Below are positions 34,278-43,489 of a stretch of DNA of 64,000 bases, in pieces (positions within the stretch are counted from its first letter, which is position 1; each line of letters opens with the position of its first letter). The stretch comes from Peptoniphilus sp. KCTC 25270 (lineage in GTDB: Bacteria > Bacillota > Clostridia > Tissierellales > Peptoniphilaceae), in contig NZ_JAJMZJ010000003.1 in NCBI RefSeq assembly GCF_021012875.1, forward strand, positions 62,001-126,000, read 5' to 3'. The position numbers and the translations under genes were made by a program. The notes beneath the pieces were generated by a model that was not told where the DNA came from, made no database searches, and worked only from the letters and a program-made list of their open reading frames with translations.

Positions 34278-37200
34278 ATGAAAAAAGGATTGCATGAAAA
34301 AATTTTACAAATTTCCGAACTTTGCGAATTAGAGCGCTTCAAAAATAAAAAAATCCGAAAAGTAGATTCTAGCGATTTGGATTTGAAAGTTTCCTTGGCC
34401 TATGAGTCTCTTATTCGAAGAAAATTAAATTCTATTTCTAAAGAAGAAAAATGGCCCCTTCTCTCCAAGCTAAATGAAATTCTTGGGGTAGAAAATTTTG
34501 CCACCACTTCCAACGAACCTTCTGAATGGGACCTTCTCGAGCTTTTGGCACTGGGCAAAAACTCTGAGGACTTATACATGTATGAACATTTTCGTCCTAG
34601 AACTTCTCTTTCTTCTAGTACGCTTTTTATTGGAGGCTCTAGCGAACACCGAATGATGGATGAAATTCGTAGAGAAATTCGTACGGCGGACGAAATTCAA
34701 TTGTTAGTTTCCTTCATTAAACATCCCGTTATTCTTAGTCTTTATGAGGATTTGGAATATTTCACAGCATCTAAACCATTAAAAATTATTACTACCACTT
34801 ATGTAGGCGCTACAGATGCCAAAGCTGTCGAACTTCTTTCCCAGTTAAATAACACAGAGATTAAAGTTTCTTACGATAAAGATACTACGCGCCTCCACGC
34901 TAAGGCTTATATTTTCAAACGGAATTCTGGTTTTTCCACCGCTTATATTGGATCTTCCAATCTATCCAAACCGGCTTTAGATACGGGGCTAGAATGGAAT
35001 CTGAAAATTACCGAACAAACTTCCAAAGACATTTTTATCCAAATGGATAATGCTTTCAAAAGTTATTGGAATCATTCCTCTTTTGAATATTATACAAATA
35101 CTCCGGAAGAAAATAAAAAATTAAAAGAGTCTTTGAAAAAACATTCCTTTCAAAGAATAACTCCTACTAATTTCTATACTTTAGAACCTTTTGAGCATCA
35201 AAAAATGATTCTTGAGGATTTGGAAGTGGAACGGAAAATCCATAACTCTTATCGCAACTTAGTTGTTGCTGCCACAGGAACAGGAAAAACTCTTTTATCC
35301 GCCTTTGATTATGAAAGATTTTGTCGCGAAAAAGGCCATCGCCCTCGCTTGTTATTCTTGGCTCATCGAAAAGAAATCCTGGAACAATCTTTACAGAGCT
35401 TCCAACAAGTTTTACGCGATGCCAACTTTGGAGAACTATTTGTAGGAGGCTATTCCCCTACCGATTGGAATCATGTATTTGCCTCAGTCCAAAGTATGAA
35501 TTCCGGAGAAAAATACAAAGAGTTTGAAAAAGATTATTTTGATTATATTATTCTCGACGAATGCCACCATAGTTCTGCACAATCCTACGACAACATTTTA
35601 CAATATTTTGATCCCCAGATTCTATTAGGACTAACTGCTACTCCCGAGCGGATGGATGGACGTAATATTTTAGAATTTTTCAATTATCGAATGGCTTCGG
35701 AAATACGTTTGATTGACGCCATTAACGAACAATTGCTCTGTCCCTTCCATTATTACGGTATTGCTGATAATGTGGATATTTCAAAAATTACTTTTACAAA
35801 AGGAAAATACGCCATCAGAGAATTGGAAGAAGTCTATTCTATACATTCGCCTGCAGGAAAGCTTCGCATGAATATGATAGGAGCAAAATTGGAACGATAT
35901 ATCACCAACCTGGAGGATATGAAAGCTTTGGGTTTTTGCGCTTCCATTTCTCATGCAGAAGAAATGGCGGAATCTTTCCAAAAGATGGGCATTCCATCCA
36001 TAGCGCTTCATTCTAAGAGTACTGAAGAAGAAAGAGAAAATGCAAGAAACCAGTTGGCCGCAGGAGAAGTAAAGTGTATCTTTACCGTGGATTTATTCAA
36101 TGAAGGAGTGGATATTCCAGAGGTAAATACAGTGCTATTTTTACGTCCAACTGAATCTGCTACTATTTTTTTACAACAATTGGGTCGTGGCCTTAGAAAA
36201 TATAAAGATAAAAGCGCTCTTACTGTATTGGATTTTATTGGCGCTGCCAATAGCGAATATGATTTTTCCAAAAAATTCCGCGGCATTATTGGGAAAACAA
36301 AAGAATCCATCAAAAAAACAATCGAAGAAGAGCGTTGGATACTTCCCTTGGGCTCTTCCATCCGCTTAGAGAAAAAAGCCATGGAGCACGTACTAAGAAA
36401 CCTCCCCTCTAGTCAATTTAATGCAAAGAAACTAAAAAAATATATTCTCACTTGGAATACACTTCATGATTTGGATCTGAACTTGAAAAATTTCTTAGAA
36501 ATTTATGAGATTTCTTTGGGCAAATTTTATTTATCCCAAAGTATTCAATCTTTTCGCAATTTGCTTTTCCAATGCGGAATGCTCTCAGAATATATTGCCG
36601 AGGATTATAAAAAAATTAAACTCGCTCTCTTTCGTTTTAGTCAAATGGATTCTCGCGAACTCCTTCTATTTGCTCATAAATACTTACAAGACAATTTTGA
36701 TCCTTCCTGTCTTTCTCCGAGAGAAAAACGGCTAGAATCTATGATCTATTACACTATTTGGGATGAAGTCCCCTCTATTTCTTTTTCTGATTCTAGAAAA
36801 CAATTGCTCTTAAAGAACACTTCTATTCGCGACGAATTGTTAGATTTGATTGAAATGAATCTATCTAAGACAAAAAATTTAACCATTCCTTATGAAGGAG
36901 AAAATGTTCCTTTAGAAATTCATGCCCAATATACTCAAAGTCAAATTTTTTCTGCTTTTGGACTATCAAATGAAGAAAAATTATTAAAAATTCGGGAAGG
37001 CGTCTACTATATTTCTGATTTCAATACAGATCTATTTTTTATCACCATTCACAAAAACGAAAAAGATTACTTGCCTTCTACTATGTACAAGGATTTTGCC
37101 ATAAATGATTATCTATTCAATTGGGAAAGTCAAAGCATCACTTCCCAAAACTCCGCTACGGGTAGAAGGTATATCGAAGACCGTTCCCATTCCCACAAAA

Positions 37201-37379
37201 TTTTATTATTTGTCCGCGATTACAAGAAAACAGAAGGAGGAACCTCTCCTTATATTTTCTTAGGAAATGCAAAATATCACTCCCATAAAGGAGAAAAACC
37301 TATTGAATTTATTTGGGAATTAGAACACCCCATCCCTGAGCGTATCATCCAAGAATCTGAGCTTCGAGCTATATCTTAA
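34278..37379 (+). CDS. PLD-nuclease / superfamily II helicase / DUF3427 protein
   Basis: The 1033-residue protein joins three modules. An N-terminal PLD nuclease-like domain has H207-x-K209 and GSSN (225-228). A superfamily II helicase follows with ATGTGKT (332-338), DECH (427-430), GLTATPER (451-458) and QLGRGLRKY (about 634). The C-terminal DUF3427 domain includes NWESQSITSQNSATGRRYI. Only one full HKD-type motif is visible, so the nuclease may act as a dimer. Such proteins occur scattered in bacteria and may process or restrict nucleic acid. It is a single gene with its own weak promoter (TATAAT 34254-34259). The role is not established. Confidence 0.88.
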   Translation: MKKGLHEKILQISELCELERFKNKKIRKVDSSDLDLKVSLAYESLIRRKLNSISKEEKWPLLSKLNEILGVENFATTSNEPSEWDLLELLALGKNSEDLYMYEHFRPRTSLSSSTLFIGGSSEHRMMDEIRREIRTADEIQLLVSFIKHPVILSLYEDLEYFTASKPLKIITTTYVGATDAKAVELLSQLNNTEIKVSYDKDTTRLHAKAYIFKRNSGFSTAYIGSSNLSKPALDTGLEWNLKITEQTSKDIFIQMDNAFKSYWNHSSFEYYTNTPEENKKLKESLKKHSFQRITPTNFYTLEPFEHQKMILEDLEVERKIHNSYRNLVVAATGTGKTLLSAFDYERFCREKGHRPRLLFLAHRKEILEQSLQSFQQVLRDANFGELFVGGYSPTDWNHVFASVQSMNSGEKYKEFEKDYFDYIILDECHHSSAQSYDNILQYFDPQILLGLTATPERMDGRNILEFFNYRMASEIRLIDAINEQLLCPFHYYGIADNVDISKITFTKGKYAIRELEEVYSIHSPAGKLRMNMIGAKLERYITNLEDMKALGFCASISHAEEMAESFQKMGIPSIALHSKSTEEERENARNQLAAGEVKCIFTVDLFNEGVDIPEVNTVLFLRPTESATIFLQQLGRGLRKYKDKSALTVLDFIGAANSEYDFSKKFRGIIGKTKESIKKTIEEERWILPLGSSIRLEKKAMEHVLRNLPSSQFNAKKLKKYILTWNTLHDLDLNLKNFLEIYEISLGKFYLSQSIQSFRNLLFQCGMLSEYIAEDYKKIKLALFRFSQMDSRELLLFAHKYLQDNFDPSCLSPREKRLESMIYYTIWDEVPSISFSDSRKQLLLKNTSIRDELLDLIEMNLSKTKNLTIPYEGENVPLEIHAQYTQSQIFSAFGLSNEEKLLKIREGVYYISDFNTDLFFITIHKNEKDYLPSTMYKDFAINDYLFNWESQSITSQNSATGRRYIEDRSHSHKILLFVRDYKKTEGGTSPYIFLGNAKYHSHKGEKPIEFIWELEHPIPERIIQESELRAIS

Positions 37380-37381
37380 TT

Positions 37382-37414
37382 AAAAAAAGACCATCCTTTT
37401 TGGATGGCCTTTTT
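37382..37414 (+). terminator. Bidirectional terminator between the helicase and cysteine synthase genes
   Basis: CCATCC (37391-37396) and GGATGG (37402-37407) form a stem with a T5 loop, flanked by A7 and T5. Confidence 0.82.
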
Positions 37415-37415
37415 A

Positions 37416-38408
37416 TTATCTGTGAATGATAATTTCTTCAATTTCTATGTCTTTGCTTAAGTAGCTTTCTTTTACGGGTTCTTCTTTCATTAAATCCGTA
37501 GAGAGATATTTTTTGCTATCGTCAGAAAATACCGTTGCGATGGTTGCGTCTTTTCCTTGTTTTAACTGGGCTTTTACGGCGCCAATAAAGTTTCCGCCAG
37601 AACTAATTCCTACTCCAAGTCCTGCCTTTGCTAATTTTTGTGCCATAATAATGCTATCTCCATCAGCTACGCCAATCACTTCGTCTAGCTCTTCCAATTT
37701 GCACAAGTCTGGAATAAATTCATCGCTGATTCCAGCAATTCTATGTTTGCCTACTTTGTTTCCTGTACTTAATGTAGGAGATTCTTCTGGTTCCAATGGG
37801 TATACTTTTGCTTCTGGATTGGCTTCTTTTATGGCCATTTTCGCTCCCATTACAACTCCGCCTGTTCCTACACCGGCAACAAATCCGTCGCAAGTCTTTC
37901 CTAATTTTTTCAAATCTTCTATCAATTCTTTTCCAAAGCTTTCATATTGTCCCTTTGCATTGGCAGGATTTTCAAATTGTTTTGGCAAGAAATATCCTTT
38001 CCCTGCTCCTAGTTCTTCCGCTTTGGCAATACTACCTAAAAATCCACCTTCTTCTGCAGAAACCAAACGGATTTCCGCTCCATAAGAGGCGATGAGTTTT
38101 TTTCTCTCTTCGCTCATCCAATCTGGCATATAAATAACCACTGGATGATTTAAGTACGCTCCCAAGGCACAAAATGCAATGCCTGTATTTCCACTTGTGG
38201 CTTCTACAATGGTGTCGCCCGATTGGATTTCACCTTTCTCATAGGCGTCTTTTAGCACGCCATAAGCCATGCGATCTTTTACGCTGCCGGATAAATTATA
38301 ATACTCCACTTTTCCATAGATAACCATAGGTTCGTCTTTGTAGCGAATGTGAATTTCTGCTAAAGGCGTTTTTCCTATGGCATTGGCTAGATGCTCCAGT
38401 TTTCTCAT
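37416..38408 (-). CDS. PLP-dependent cysteine synthase family protein
   Basis: The 330-residue fold-type II PLP enzyme has the PLP lysine in LSGSVKDRMA (about 45), the phosphate loop SGNTG (about 72) and GVGTGG (about 180), matching O-acetylserine sulfhydrylase or cystathionine beta-synthase-like enzymes. Residues HRIAGISDEFIP match the cysteine synthase pattern. It could make cysteine from O-acetylserine or act on related substrates. An AAGGAGG site precedes the ATG. Leader hairpins upstream suggest regulation. Confidence 0.9.
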   Translation of the reverse strand: MRKLEHLANAIGKTPLAEIHIRYKDEPMVIYGKVEYYNLSGSVKDRMAYGVLKDAYEKGEIQSGDTIVEATSGNTGIAFCALGAYLNHPVVIYMPDWMSEERKKLIASYGAEIRLVSAEEGGFLGSIAKAEELGAGKGYFLPKQFENPANAKGQYESFGKELIEDLKKLGKTCDGFVAGVGTGGVVMGAKMAIKEANPEAKVYPLEPEESPTLSTGNKVGKHRIAGISDEFIPDLCKLEELDEVIGVADGDSIIMAQKLAKAGLGVGISSGGNFIGAVKAQLKQGKDATIATVFSDDSKKYLSTDLMKEEPVKESYLSKDIEIEEIIIHR

Positions 38409-38439
38409 TGCATTTCCTCCTTTGTCTTTATTTTTTTCT

Positions 38440-38476
38440 CAATTTTCATTGAGGGATTTGGGAAGGATTCCCAAAT
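38440..38476 (-). promoter_or_regulatory. Stacked inverted repeats in the cysteine synthase leader
   Basis: ATTTGGGAA (38456-38464) and TTCCCAAAT (38468-38476) form a perfect 9-bp repeat around GGA. Next to it TCAAT/ATTGA (38440-38453) forms a second. No U run follows on the minus strand, so these are operator or leader elements rather than a terminator. Confidence 0.45.
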
Positions 38477-38526
38477 AAAACTATTTCTCTATTTTACTAC
38501 GCTAAAGCAAAAAAGCAATAGTTTTT

Positions 38527-39702
38527 TTACATTTCTAATACCATTTCAGGGGGAATCAATTCTCGAAAATCTCCCATGGATTCTTCCAACCGCTGTTGAA
38601 TGGACTCTTTTCTTGGAAATTCAATTTCTCCATTTAATACATCTTCCACAGGAATTACCTCAAAATGTAGTCCATTTCCGTCAGAATATTTATCTACATA
38701 GGTTGGAGATGGATCAAATCCTGTTACTCTCGTCTTTCCATCGATTCCTTTTTCCAACCTCGCTTTCACCATCAATCCAGATTCCGGTCTACGATTGTTC
38801 ATATATTCTCTTCGTTGATTGGATACGAAATTTCCCATGGAATAGGCCACAAAATGATTTTCTTGCCCCACTTTTTTGGAGCTCACCCCTTGAGAAATAT
38901 GGGGATGGGATCCTAAAGTTAAAATTACGCCATTGTCTGCCAAAAGATTAAAATAGTGAACTTGGGCTTCTGTTGGAGCTTGATGATATTCTTCCCCCCA
39001 ATGAACAAAAGCGACCATGGCATCGACGCCTAAATCCTTTAATTTTTTTGTATCTTCAACCACTCTCTCATCGCTAATTAAATTAACGGCATAAGGTTTT
39101 TCGCCATTTAACATGGTTTGATCAAAACCATTGAGCCCGTAAGTATAGGACAAGAATCCTATTTTCATCCCCTTAACTTCTTTTACAAAGGGTTGAGGCT
39201 CTTCTTTTTGAGACCCGATTACATCCAATCCTTGCTCTTTTAAGGCATCAATGGTAAATTCCACACCAGATAACCCTCCGTCAAAAGAATGATTGTTGGC
39301 AGTGGATATAATGTCGAATCCAACGTCTTTCAAATTTTTTGCCACTTCTTTGGGAGAAGTAAAAACCGGAAAAGTTGTATATCCCCTAGATCCATCGGTT
39401 AAGGTTGTTTCTAAATTGATCAAAGCCAAATCCGCTTTTTCAATATGATTTTCTTGTAAATAGCGGAAAACAGGCTTAAAGTCATATCCCTCTTCGGTTT
39501 TTCCTACATTCAGTTGGGGTTGATGGAGCATAAAGTCTCCAAAAGCAACCAAATCCACCGTAATGGGCTCTTGTTTCTCTTCTTGAATCTTTTTTTCTTG
39601 TATTTTTTCTTCTTGGAAAAGATCCACTCCACTAAAATACATCCCCACAAATACAAGGGCAAGAACCCAAACTCCTCCAATAAGATATTTAATATTCTTC
39701 AT
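38527..39702 (-). CDS. CapA-family metallophosphatase-like protein
   Basis: The 391 residues start with one membrane anchor (about 5-25), then a CapA/PgsA-type domain. It shows FGDFMLH (about 60), TANNHSFDGG, HWGEEYHQAP and TLGSHPHISQG, the metal-binding blocks of the calcineurin-like family. CapA proteins take part in poly-gamma-glutamate export, but stand-alone copies are common with no proven role. The ATG at 39702 has GGAATGG upstream; an in-frame TTG at 39714 is less likely. It follows pspC closely. Confidence 0.88.
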   Translation of the reverse strand: MKNIKYLIGGVWVLALVFVGMYFSGVDLFQEEKIQEKKIQEEKQEPITVDLVAFGDFMLHQPQLNVGKTEEGYDFKPVFRYLQENHIEKADLALINLETTLTDGSRGYTTFPVFTSPKEVAKNLKDVGFDIISTANNHSFDGGLSGVEFTIDALKEQGLDVIGSQKEEPQPFVKEVKGMKIGFLSYTYGLNGFDQTMLNGEKPYAVNLISDERVVEDTKKLKDLGVDAMVAFVHWGEEYHQAPTEAQVHYFNLLADNGVILTLGSHPHISQGVSSKKVGQENHFVAYSMGNFVSNQRREYMNNRRPESGLMVKARLEKGIDGKTRVTGFDPSPTYVDKYSDGNGLHFEVIPVEDVLNGEIEFPRKESIQQRLEESMGDFRELIPPEMVLEM

Positions 39703-39714
39703 TATCCATTCCAA

Positions 39715-39897
39715 TTAGGCTTCTGGCATAATCAGGGCCGCAATTATATATAATAACAATCCAGAACCCCCTGCCAAACTAAACAACACCCAGGCAAAAC
39801 GAACCAATGTTGGATCTATATCAAAATATTCTCCAATTCCACCACATACGCCAGCAATTACGCGATCGGTACTACTTCTGTGTAATTTTCTATTCAT
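39715..39897 (-). CDS. PspC-domain small membrane protein
   Basis: The 60-residue protein is a stand-alone PspC domain: MNRKLHRSSTDRVIAGVCGGIGEYF, then a hydrophobic C-terminal helix (about 33-57). PspC domains are linked to envelope-stress sensing. It has an AAGGAG site and lies just before the capA-like gene in the same unit. Confidence 0.92.
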   Translation of the reverse strand: MNRKLHRSSTDRVIAGVCGGIGEYFDIDPTLVRFAWVLFSLAGGSGLLLYIIAALIMPEA

Positions 39898-40027
39898 AGT
39901 TTTCTCCTTTTCTTTCTACATTTCTTTTTATTGTACCATTCCAAAGTTTTTTTTGTATGTTTTTTCCAAAACTCTTTGATTATTCTAACCATTTTAGGGA
40001 ATCATTTTAGAAAGGAAGGGAGATTTT

Positions 40028-40924
40028 ATGAATACAAAATCCTATAAAGTAGAACCACAGAAAAAAGTAAATCTAAAAGATTTTTCAACCACCTACGACG
40101 GTGACTTAACAAAAGAAGAAGTATATGAAACCCTTTTGCCAAAGAATTTAAGAAAAATGGCCGAGTATCAAGAAAAGTTTTATGCCGAAAATCAGCGGGG
40201 CCTTTTAATCGTTTTGCAAGCCATGGACGCGGCAGGAAAAGACGGCATCATTAAACACGTCTTTACGGCCCTAAACCCTCAGGGAACACAAGTTACCTCT
40301 TTTAAGCAGCCTTCTTCAGAGGAACTGGATCACGATTATTTATGGCGTATCGCTAAGGCTTTGCCGGCTCGAGGAAATATCGGAATTTTTAACCGCTCTC
40401 ACTATGAAGACGTTTTGGTTACAAGGGTTCATAACCTTTTGCCTTTGCAACAAATTCCCCAATCTTTGGTTTCTGACGATATTTGGGAACAGAGATTTAA
40501 GGAAATTTCTAGTTTCGAAAAATATTTAGGCAACAACGGAATCAAAGTAGTAAAATTCTTCTTACACGTTTCTAAAGATGAGCAAAAGGAACGCTTATTG
40601 GAGCGAATTGATCGAGAAGATAAAAATTGGAAATTCTCAAGTTCTGATATTAGTGAAAGAGAATATTGGGATGAATACCAAAAGGCCTATGAGGATTTGT
40701 TAGAAAACACCTCTACAAAAGAGGCCCCTTGGTATGTGATTCCGGCAGATAAAAAATGGTTTGGACGTTACTTAATTTCAGAAATTGTTTTAGAAATTAT
40801 GGAAGAATTGGATCCTCAATTCCCAGAACTTCCAAAGGGAGAAAAGGAACAACTGAGCAAGTGGAGAGAAATTCTTCTAGGAGATGAGAAGGATGAAGAA
40901 GAAAAAGAAAAGTCTAAAGGATAA
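40028..40924 (+). CDS. Polyphosphate kinase 2 family protein
   Basis: The 298-residue PPK2 enzyme uses polyphosphate to phosphorylate nucleotides. The P-loop region AMDAAGKDGIIKHVF (about 66-80), FNRSHYEDVLVTRVH (about 122-136) and the lid arginines near SSSDISEREYWDEY are typical. One PPK2 domain is present. The AAGGAAGG site supports the start. A small LDCC gene overlaps its 3' end. Confidence 0.95.
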   Translation: MNTKSYKVEPQKKVNLKDFSTTYDGDLTKEEVYETLLPKNLRKMAEYQEKFYAENQRGLLIVLQAMDAAGKDGIIKHVFTALNPQGTQVTSFKQPSSEELDHDYLWRIAKALPARGNIGIFNRSHYEDVLVTRVHNLLPLQQIPQSLVSDDIWEQRFKEISSFEKYLGNNGIKVVKFFLHVSKDEQKERLLERIDREDKNWKFSSSDISEREYWDEYQKAYEDLLENTSTKEAPWYVIPADKKWFGRYLISEIVLEIMEELDPQFPELPKGEKEQLSKWREILLGDEKDEEEKEKSKG

Positions 40925-41033
40925 ATACGAAAATTTTATTGAAAAAATCTCAAAAGCCAATAAAGATTCTTTCGGCTCCGGGCCTTTGGATTGTTGCGAA
41001 TTAAATAAAGACAAGAAAAAAAGCCGCCCTTAA
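40893..41033 (+). CDS. Small LDCC-motif putative metal-binding protein
   Basis: A 46-codon ORF starts with ATG at 40893, nine bases after AGGAG, in a different frame from the PPK2 gene, which it overlaps by 32 bases. The product is Lys-rich (MKKKKKSLKDKY) and has GSGPLDCCELNKD near its C-terminus. LDCC is the hallmark of a small putative metal-binding family in anaerobes. The stop codon lies in the following terminator. The motif, ribosome site and terminator support a real gene. Confidence 0.75.
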   Translation: MKKKKKSLKDKYENFIEKISKANKDSFGSGPLDCCELNKDKKKSRP

Positions 41034-41047
41034 TGGCGGCTTTTTTT
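41017..41047 (+). terminator. Bidirectional terminator between the LDCC gene and pepF
   Basis: AAGCCGCC (41021-41028) pairs with GGCGGCTT (41035-41042), with A and T runs on either side, so it can serve both convergent units. Confidence 0.92.
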
Positions 41048-42791
41048 ATTTTACCAATTTTTCAAATTCCTTTACATAGGGTTCAAATGTTTTCATGGCG
41101 TTTTTCCAAAATTCTGGATTGCGTAAATCCATATCTACAACGGCTCCTACGTCTTCTACTGTGGAGGTCGTAGTTGCTGATAACATGGCGTCATATTTTT
41201 CCATAAATTCTGGTCCTTTTTCCTTGGCTTCTGTGTAAAGAGCCATGGCATAGAGACTGCCAAAGGCGTAAGGGAAATTGTAGTAACTAAGGGCCGCTGA
41301 ATAATAATGGCCTTTACAAGCCCACATATAAGGATGCAAAGATTCCTCCTCGACTCCTTCTCCATAGGCTTTTACTTGCGCTCGATGCATAATGTCGCAA
41401 AGTTCTTTGGCCGATAAAATTTCATCATCTACTCGCTCAAATACTTCTTTTTCAAATAAATAGCGGCTTAGAATATCGCAAATGGTTTGGGCGTTTCCCA
41501 TTAAGAAAGATTCAATCAATCCCAAATAATCTTCCTCATTTTTCGCTTTTTCCAAAGTGTCCAACAAGAAATGGAATTCGTTAAAAGTTGAAGCCGTTTC
41601 TGCTACGGGCATGGAATAGGAGCGATTTAAGGGAGATTTGTCCTCAATCAAATAGCCATGATAAGCGTGTCCCAACTCGTGGGCCAAGGTATCAACGGCG
41701 TTAAAAGATCCATCAAAATTGGTTAAGATACGACTTTGTTTTATGGATCCTAAATTTTCACAAAAAGCTCCGCCGACTTTTCCTTTTCTTGGGAAGAAAT
41801 CAATCCAATTGTCGTTATAGGCTTGGTCCATTAATTTTGCAATGGGCGGATGAATGGCCTCAAAACTTTCTACTAAAGCTCGTTGAGATAGGGGAACGGA
41901 ATAACCCGCTGGGACTTTTCCCATAGGGGCAAACAAGTCTTCCCAAGGCAATTTTTCCTTGCCCAATCCTTTGGCTTTTGCCTTAAAATAGCGATGGAAA
42001 ATATCTAAGTTTTCTTCCATGGCTTGGATTAAAGCGTCCAAAGTTTTCCGGTCCATGCGACTTTTGTCCAACGTTTCCTCTATGGCGTCTTTGTATCCTC
42101 TTTTTCTGGCAATGGTATTTACATGGCCTTTAATGGAAGTTAAAGCTACAGCCAAAGAGTCTTCAATTTTTGGATAGACCTTTAATTCTGCTTCGTAGGC
42201 CTCTTTTCGAACTTTTGGATCTGGATCATAGGCAAGGTTTCGAAGTTCGGTTAGATTTTTTTCTTCTCCTCGATATTCTGCCGATGCTTTTGAGGTCAAT
42301 TGGTCAAATAAATTTTCCCAAGCATTGGTTCCGTAAATGGACACTTCGGCTAAAATTTCTTCTTCTGCTTCGGAAAGGAGATGTTTTCCTCCTTCTTGCA
42401 TTTCTTTTAGAACAAAGCTATAGGGTTTGAATTCTTCCTTTTCCAAATAAGAATCCAAATTCATTTCTCCTAACACTCGGGAGAATTTTACTTCAAATCC
42501 ATTGAATTTCGCCAACACTTTTCGACCACGATTCAATAGGCCCAAGGCCTTTCCATTGGATGTATCTGCTGCCAAAACAAATTGCAAATAGGCAAAGGTC
42601 TTTTCTACCAATTCTACTATTTCTTCCATAAGAGAAATTCCTTCTCTTAAAATTTTTTCTTCTTCTTTTTCTTTATCAAAAAAAACTTGGCTTCCTTTTA
42701 CCAAATTTTCCATTTTTTCTATGTCTTTGATTAACGTTTCATCATCTGTACCTTTATACAAAGGACTTAGATCCCATTGGTATTTTTCCAT
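41046..42791 (-). CDS. pepF: Oligoendopeptidase F
   Basis: This M3-family zinc peptidase hydrolyses oligopeptides of about 7-17 residues. The 581 residues contain HELGHAYHG (about 376-384) with the downstream Glu in PVAETASTFNEF, the full M3 zinc set. The ATG at 42791 has AGGAGGG eight bases upstream and gives the standard length; an in-frame ATG at 42821 would add ten residues. It likely supplies amino acids for fermentation. Confidence 0.95.
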   Translation of the reverse strand: MEKYQWDLSPLYKGTDDETLIKDIEKMENLVKGSQVFFDKEKEEEKILREGISLMEEIVELVEKTFAYLQFVLAADTSNGKALGLLNRGRKVLAKFNGFEVKFSRVLGEMNLDSYLEKEEFKPYSFVLKEMQEGGKHLLSEAEEEILAEVSIYGTNAWENLFDQLTSKASAEYRGEEKNLTELRNLAYDPDPKVRKEAYEAELKVYPKIEDSLAVALTSIKGHVNTIARKRGYKDAIEETLDKSRMDRKTLDALIQAMEENLDIFHRYFKAKAKGLGKEKLPWEDLFAPMGKVPAGYSVPLSQRALVESFEAIHPPIAKLMDQAYNDNWIDFFPRKGKVGGAFCENLGSIKQSRILTNFDGSFNAVDTLAHELGHAYHGYLIEDKSPLNRSYSMPVAETASTFNEFHFLLDTLEKAKNEEDYLGLIESFLMGNAQTICDILSRYLFEKEVFERVDDEILSAKELCDIMHRAQVKAYGEGVEEESLHPYMWACKGHYYSAALSYYNFPYAFGSLYAMALYTEAKEKGPEFMEKYDAMLSATTTSTVEDVGAVVDMDLRNPEFWKNAMKTFEPYVKEFEKLVK

Positions 42792-42910
42792 ATTTCCCTC
42801 CTGAATTTCTGTTACTTCCATTTTACCCTATTTTATCTTATTTATGTGAAATTTTAGGAAAAGGGCTTTTCCTCTTTTATTTGTACTATAATATAGGCAA
42901 GGAGGTTGGA

Positions 42911-43393
42911 ATGAATACTAAAAATTTAACTCGTACCGCTCTTTGTATGGCCATTGTCGTTGTTTCTACTATGGTAATTGCCATCCCGATTCCTGGGACA
43001 AAGGGTTTTGTGAATCCGTCTGAGGCGGCTATCTTTTTGTCTGTTGGTTTGCTTCCGGGTTTTTTGGGCGTTTTTGCCGGTGGATTTGGATGCGCCATTG
43101 CAGATCTTTTATTGGGCTATAGTTTTTATGCCCCTGCTACATTGGTCGTAAAAAGTTTGGAAGCCTTATTGGCTACCGTCCTTTATAAGAAAGTAAATTT
43201 GCCTGGAATTTTGGCATTTTTCTTAGCTTCTTTTGTTATGCCTTTGGGATATTTTTTATACGATTTAATTCTATACGATTATCCGGCGGCGATTGCAGCC
43301 ATCATCCCTAATGGAATCCAAGGAATTTTTGGGGCTGTCGTTGCTGGTTTGATTTTTCCTTTATTAAAAAGAGCCACAGAACATTTTTGGTAA
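42911..43393 (+). CDS. ECF transporter substrate-binding (S) component
   Basis: The 160-residue membrane protein has about five or six helices. It shows the S-component pattern TRTALCMAIVVVSTMVIAIPIPGTKGFVN, then GGFGCAIADLLLGYSFYAPATLVVKSLEALL. It would bind a vitamin or precursor and work with a shared EcfAAT module found elsewhere. The neighbour pncB suggests a niacin-type substrate, but similar S components handle pyridoxine or hydroxymethylpyrimidine. The ATG at 42911 follows GGAGG. Substrate is inference. Confidence 0.82.
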   Translation: MNTKNLTRTALCMAIVVVSTMVIAIPIPGTKGFVNPSEAAIFLSVGLLPGFLGVFAGGFGCAIADLLLGYSFYAPATLVVKSLEALLATVLYKKVNLPGILAFFLASFVMPLGYFLYDLILYDYPAAIAAIIPNGIQGIFGAVVAGLIFPLLKRATEHFW

Positions 43394-43489
43394 ACCTTCT
43401 TTATGGGTAGGAATACCAATACATAATTATACGTTTTCCTAAGAAAATGATATAATAATAAAAATACTTTGAAAGAGAAAGAGAGAAAA

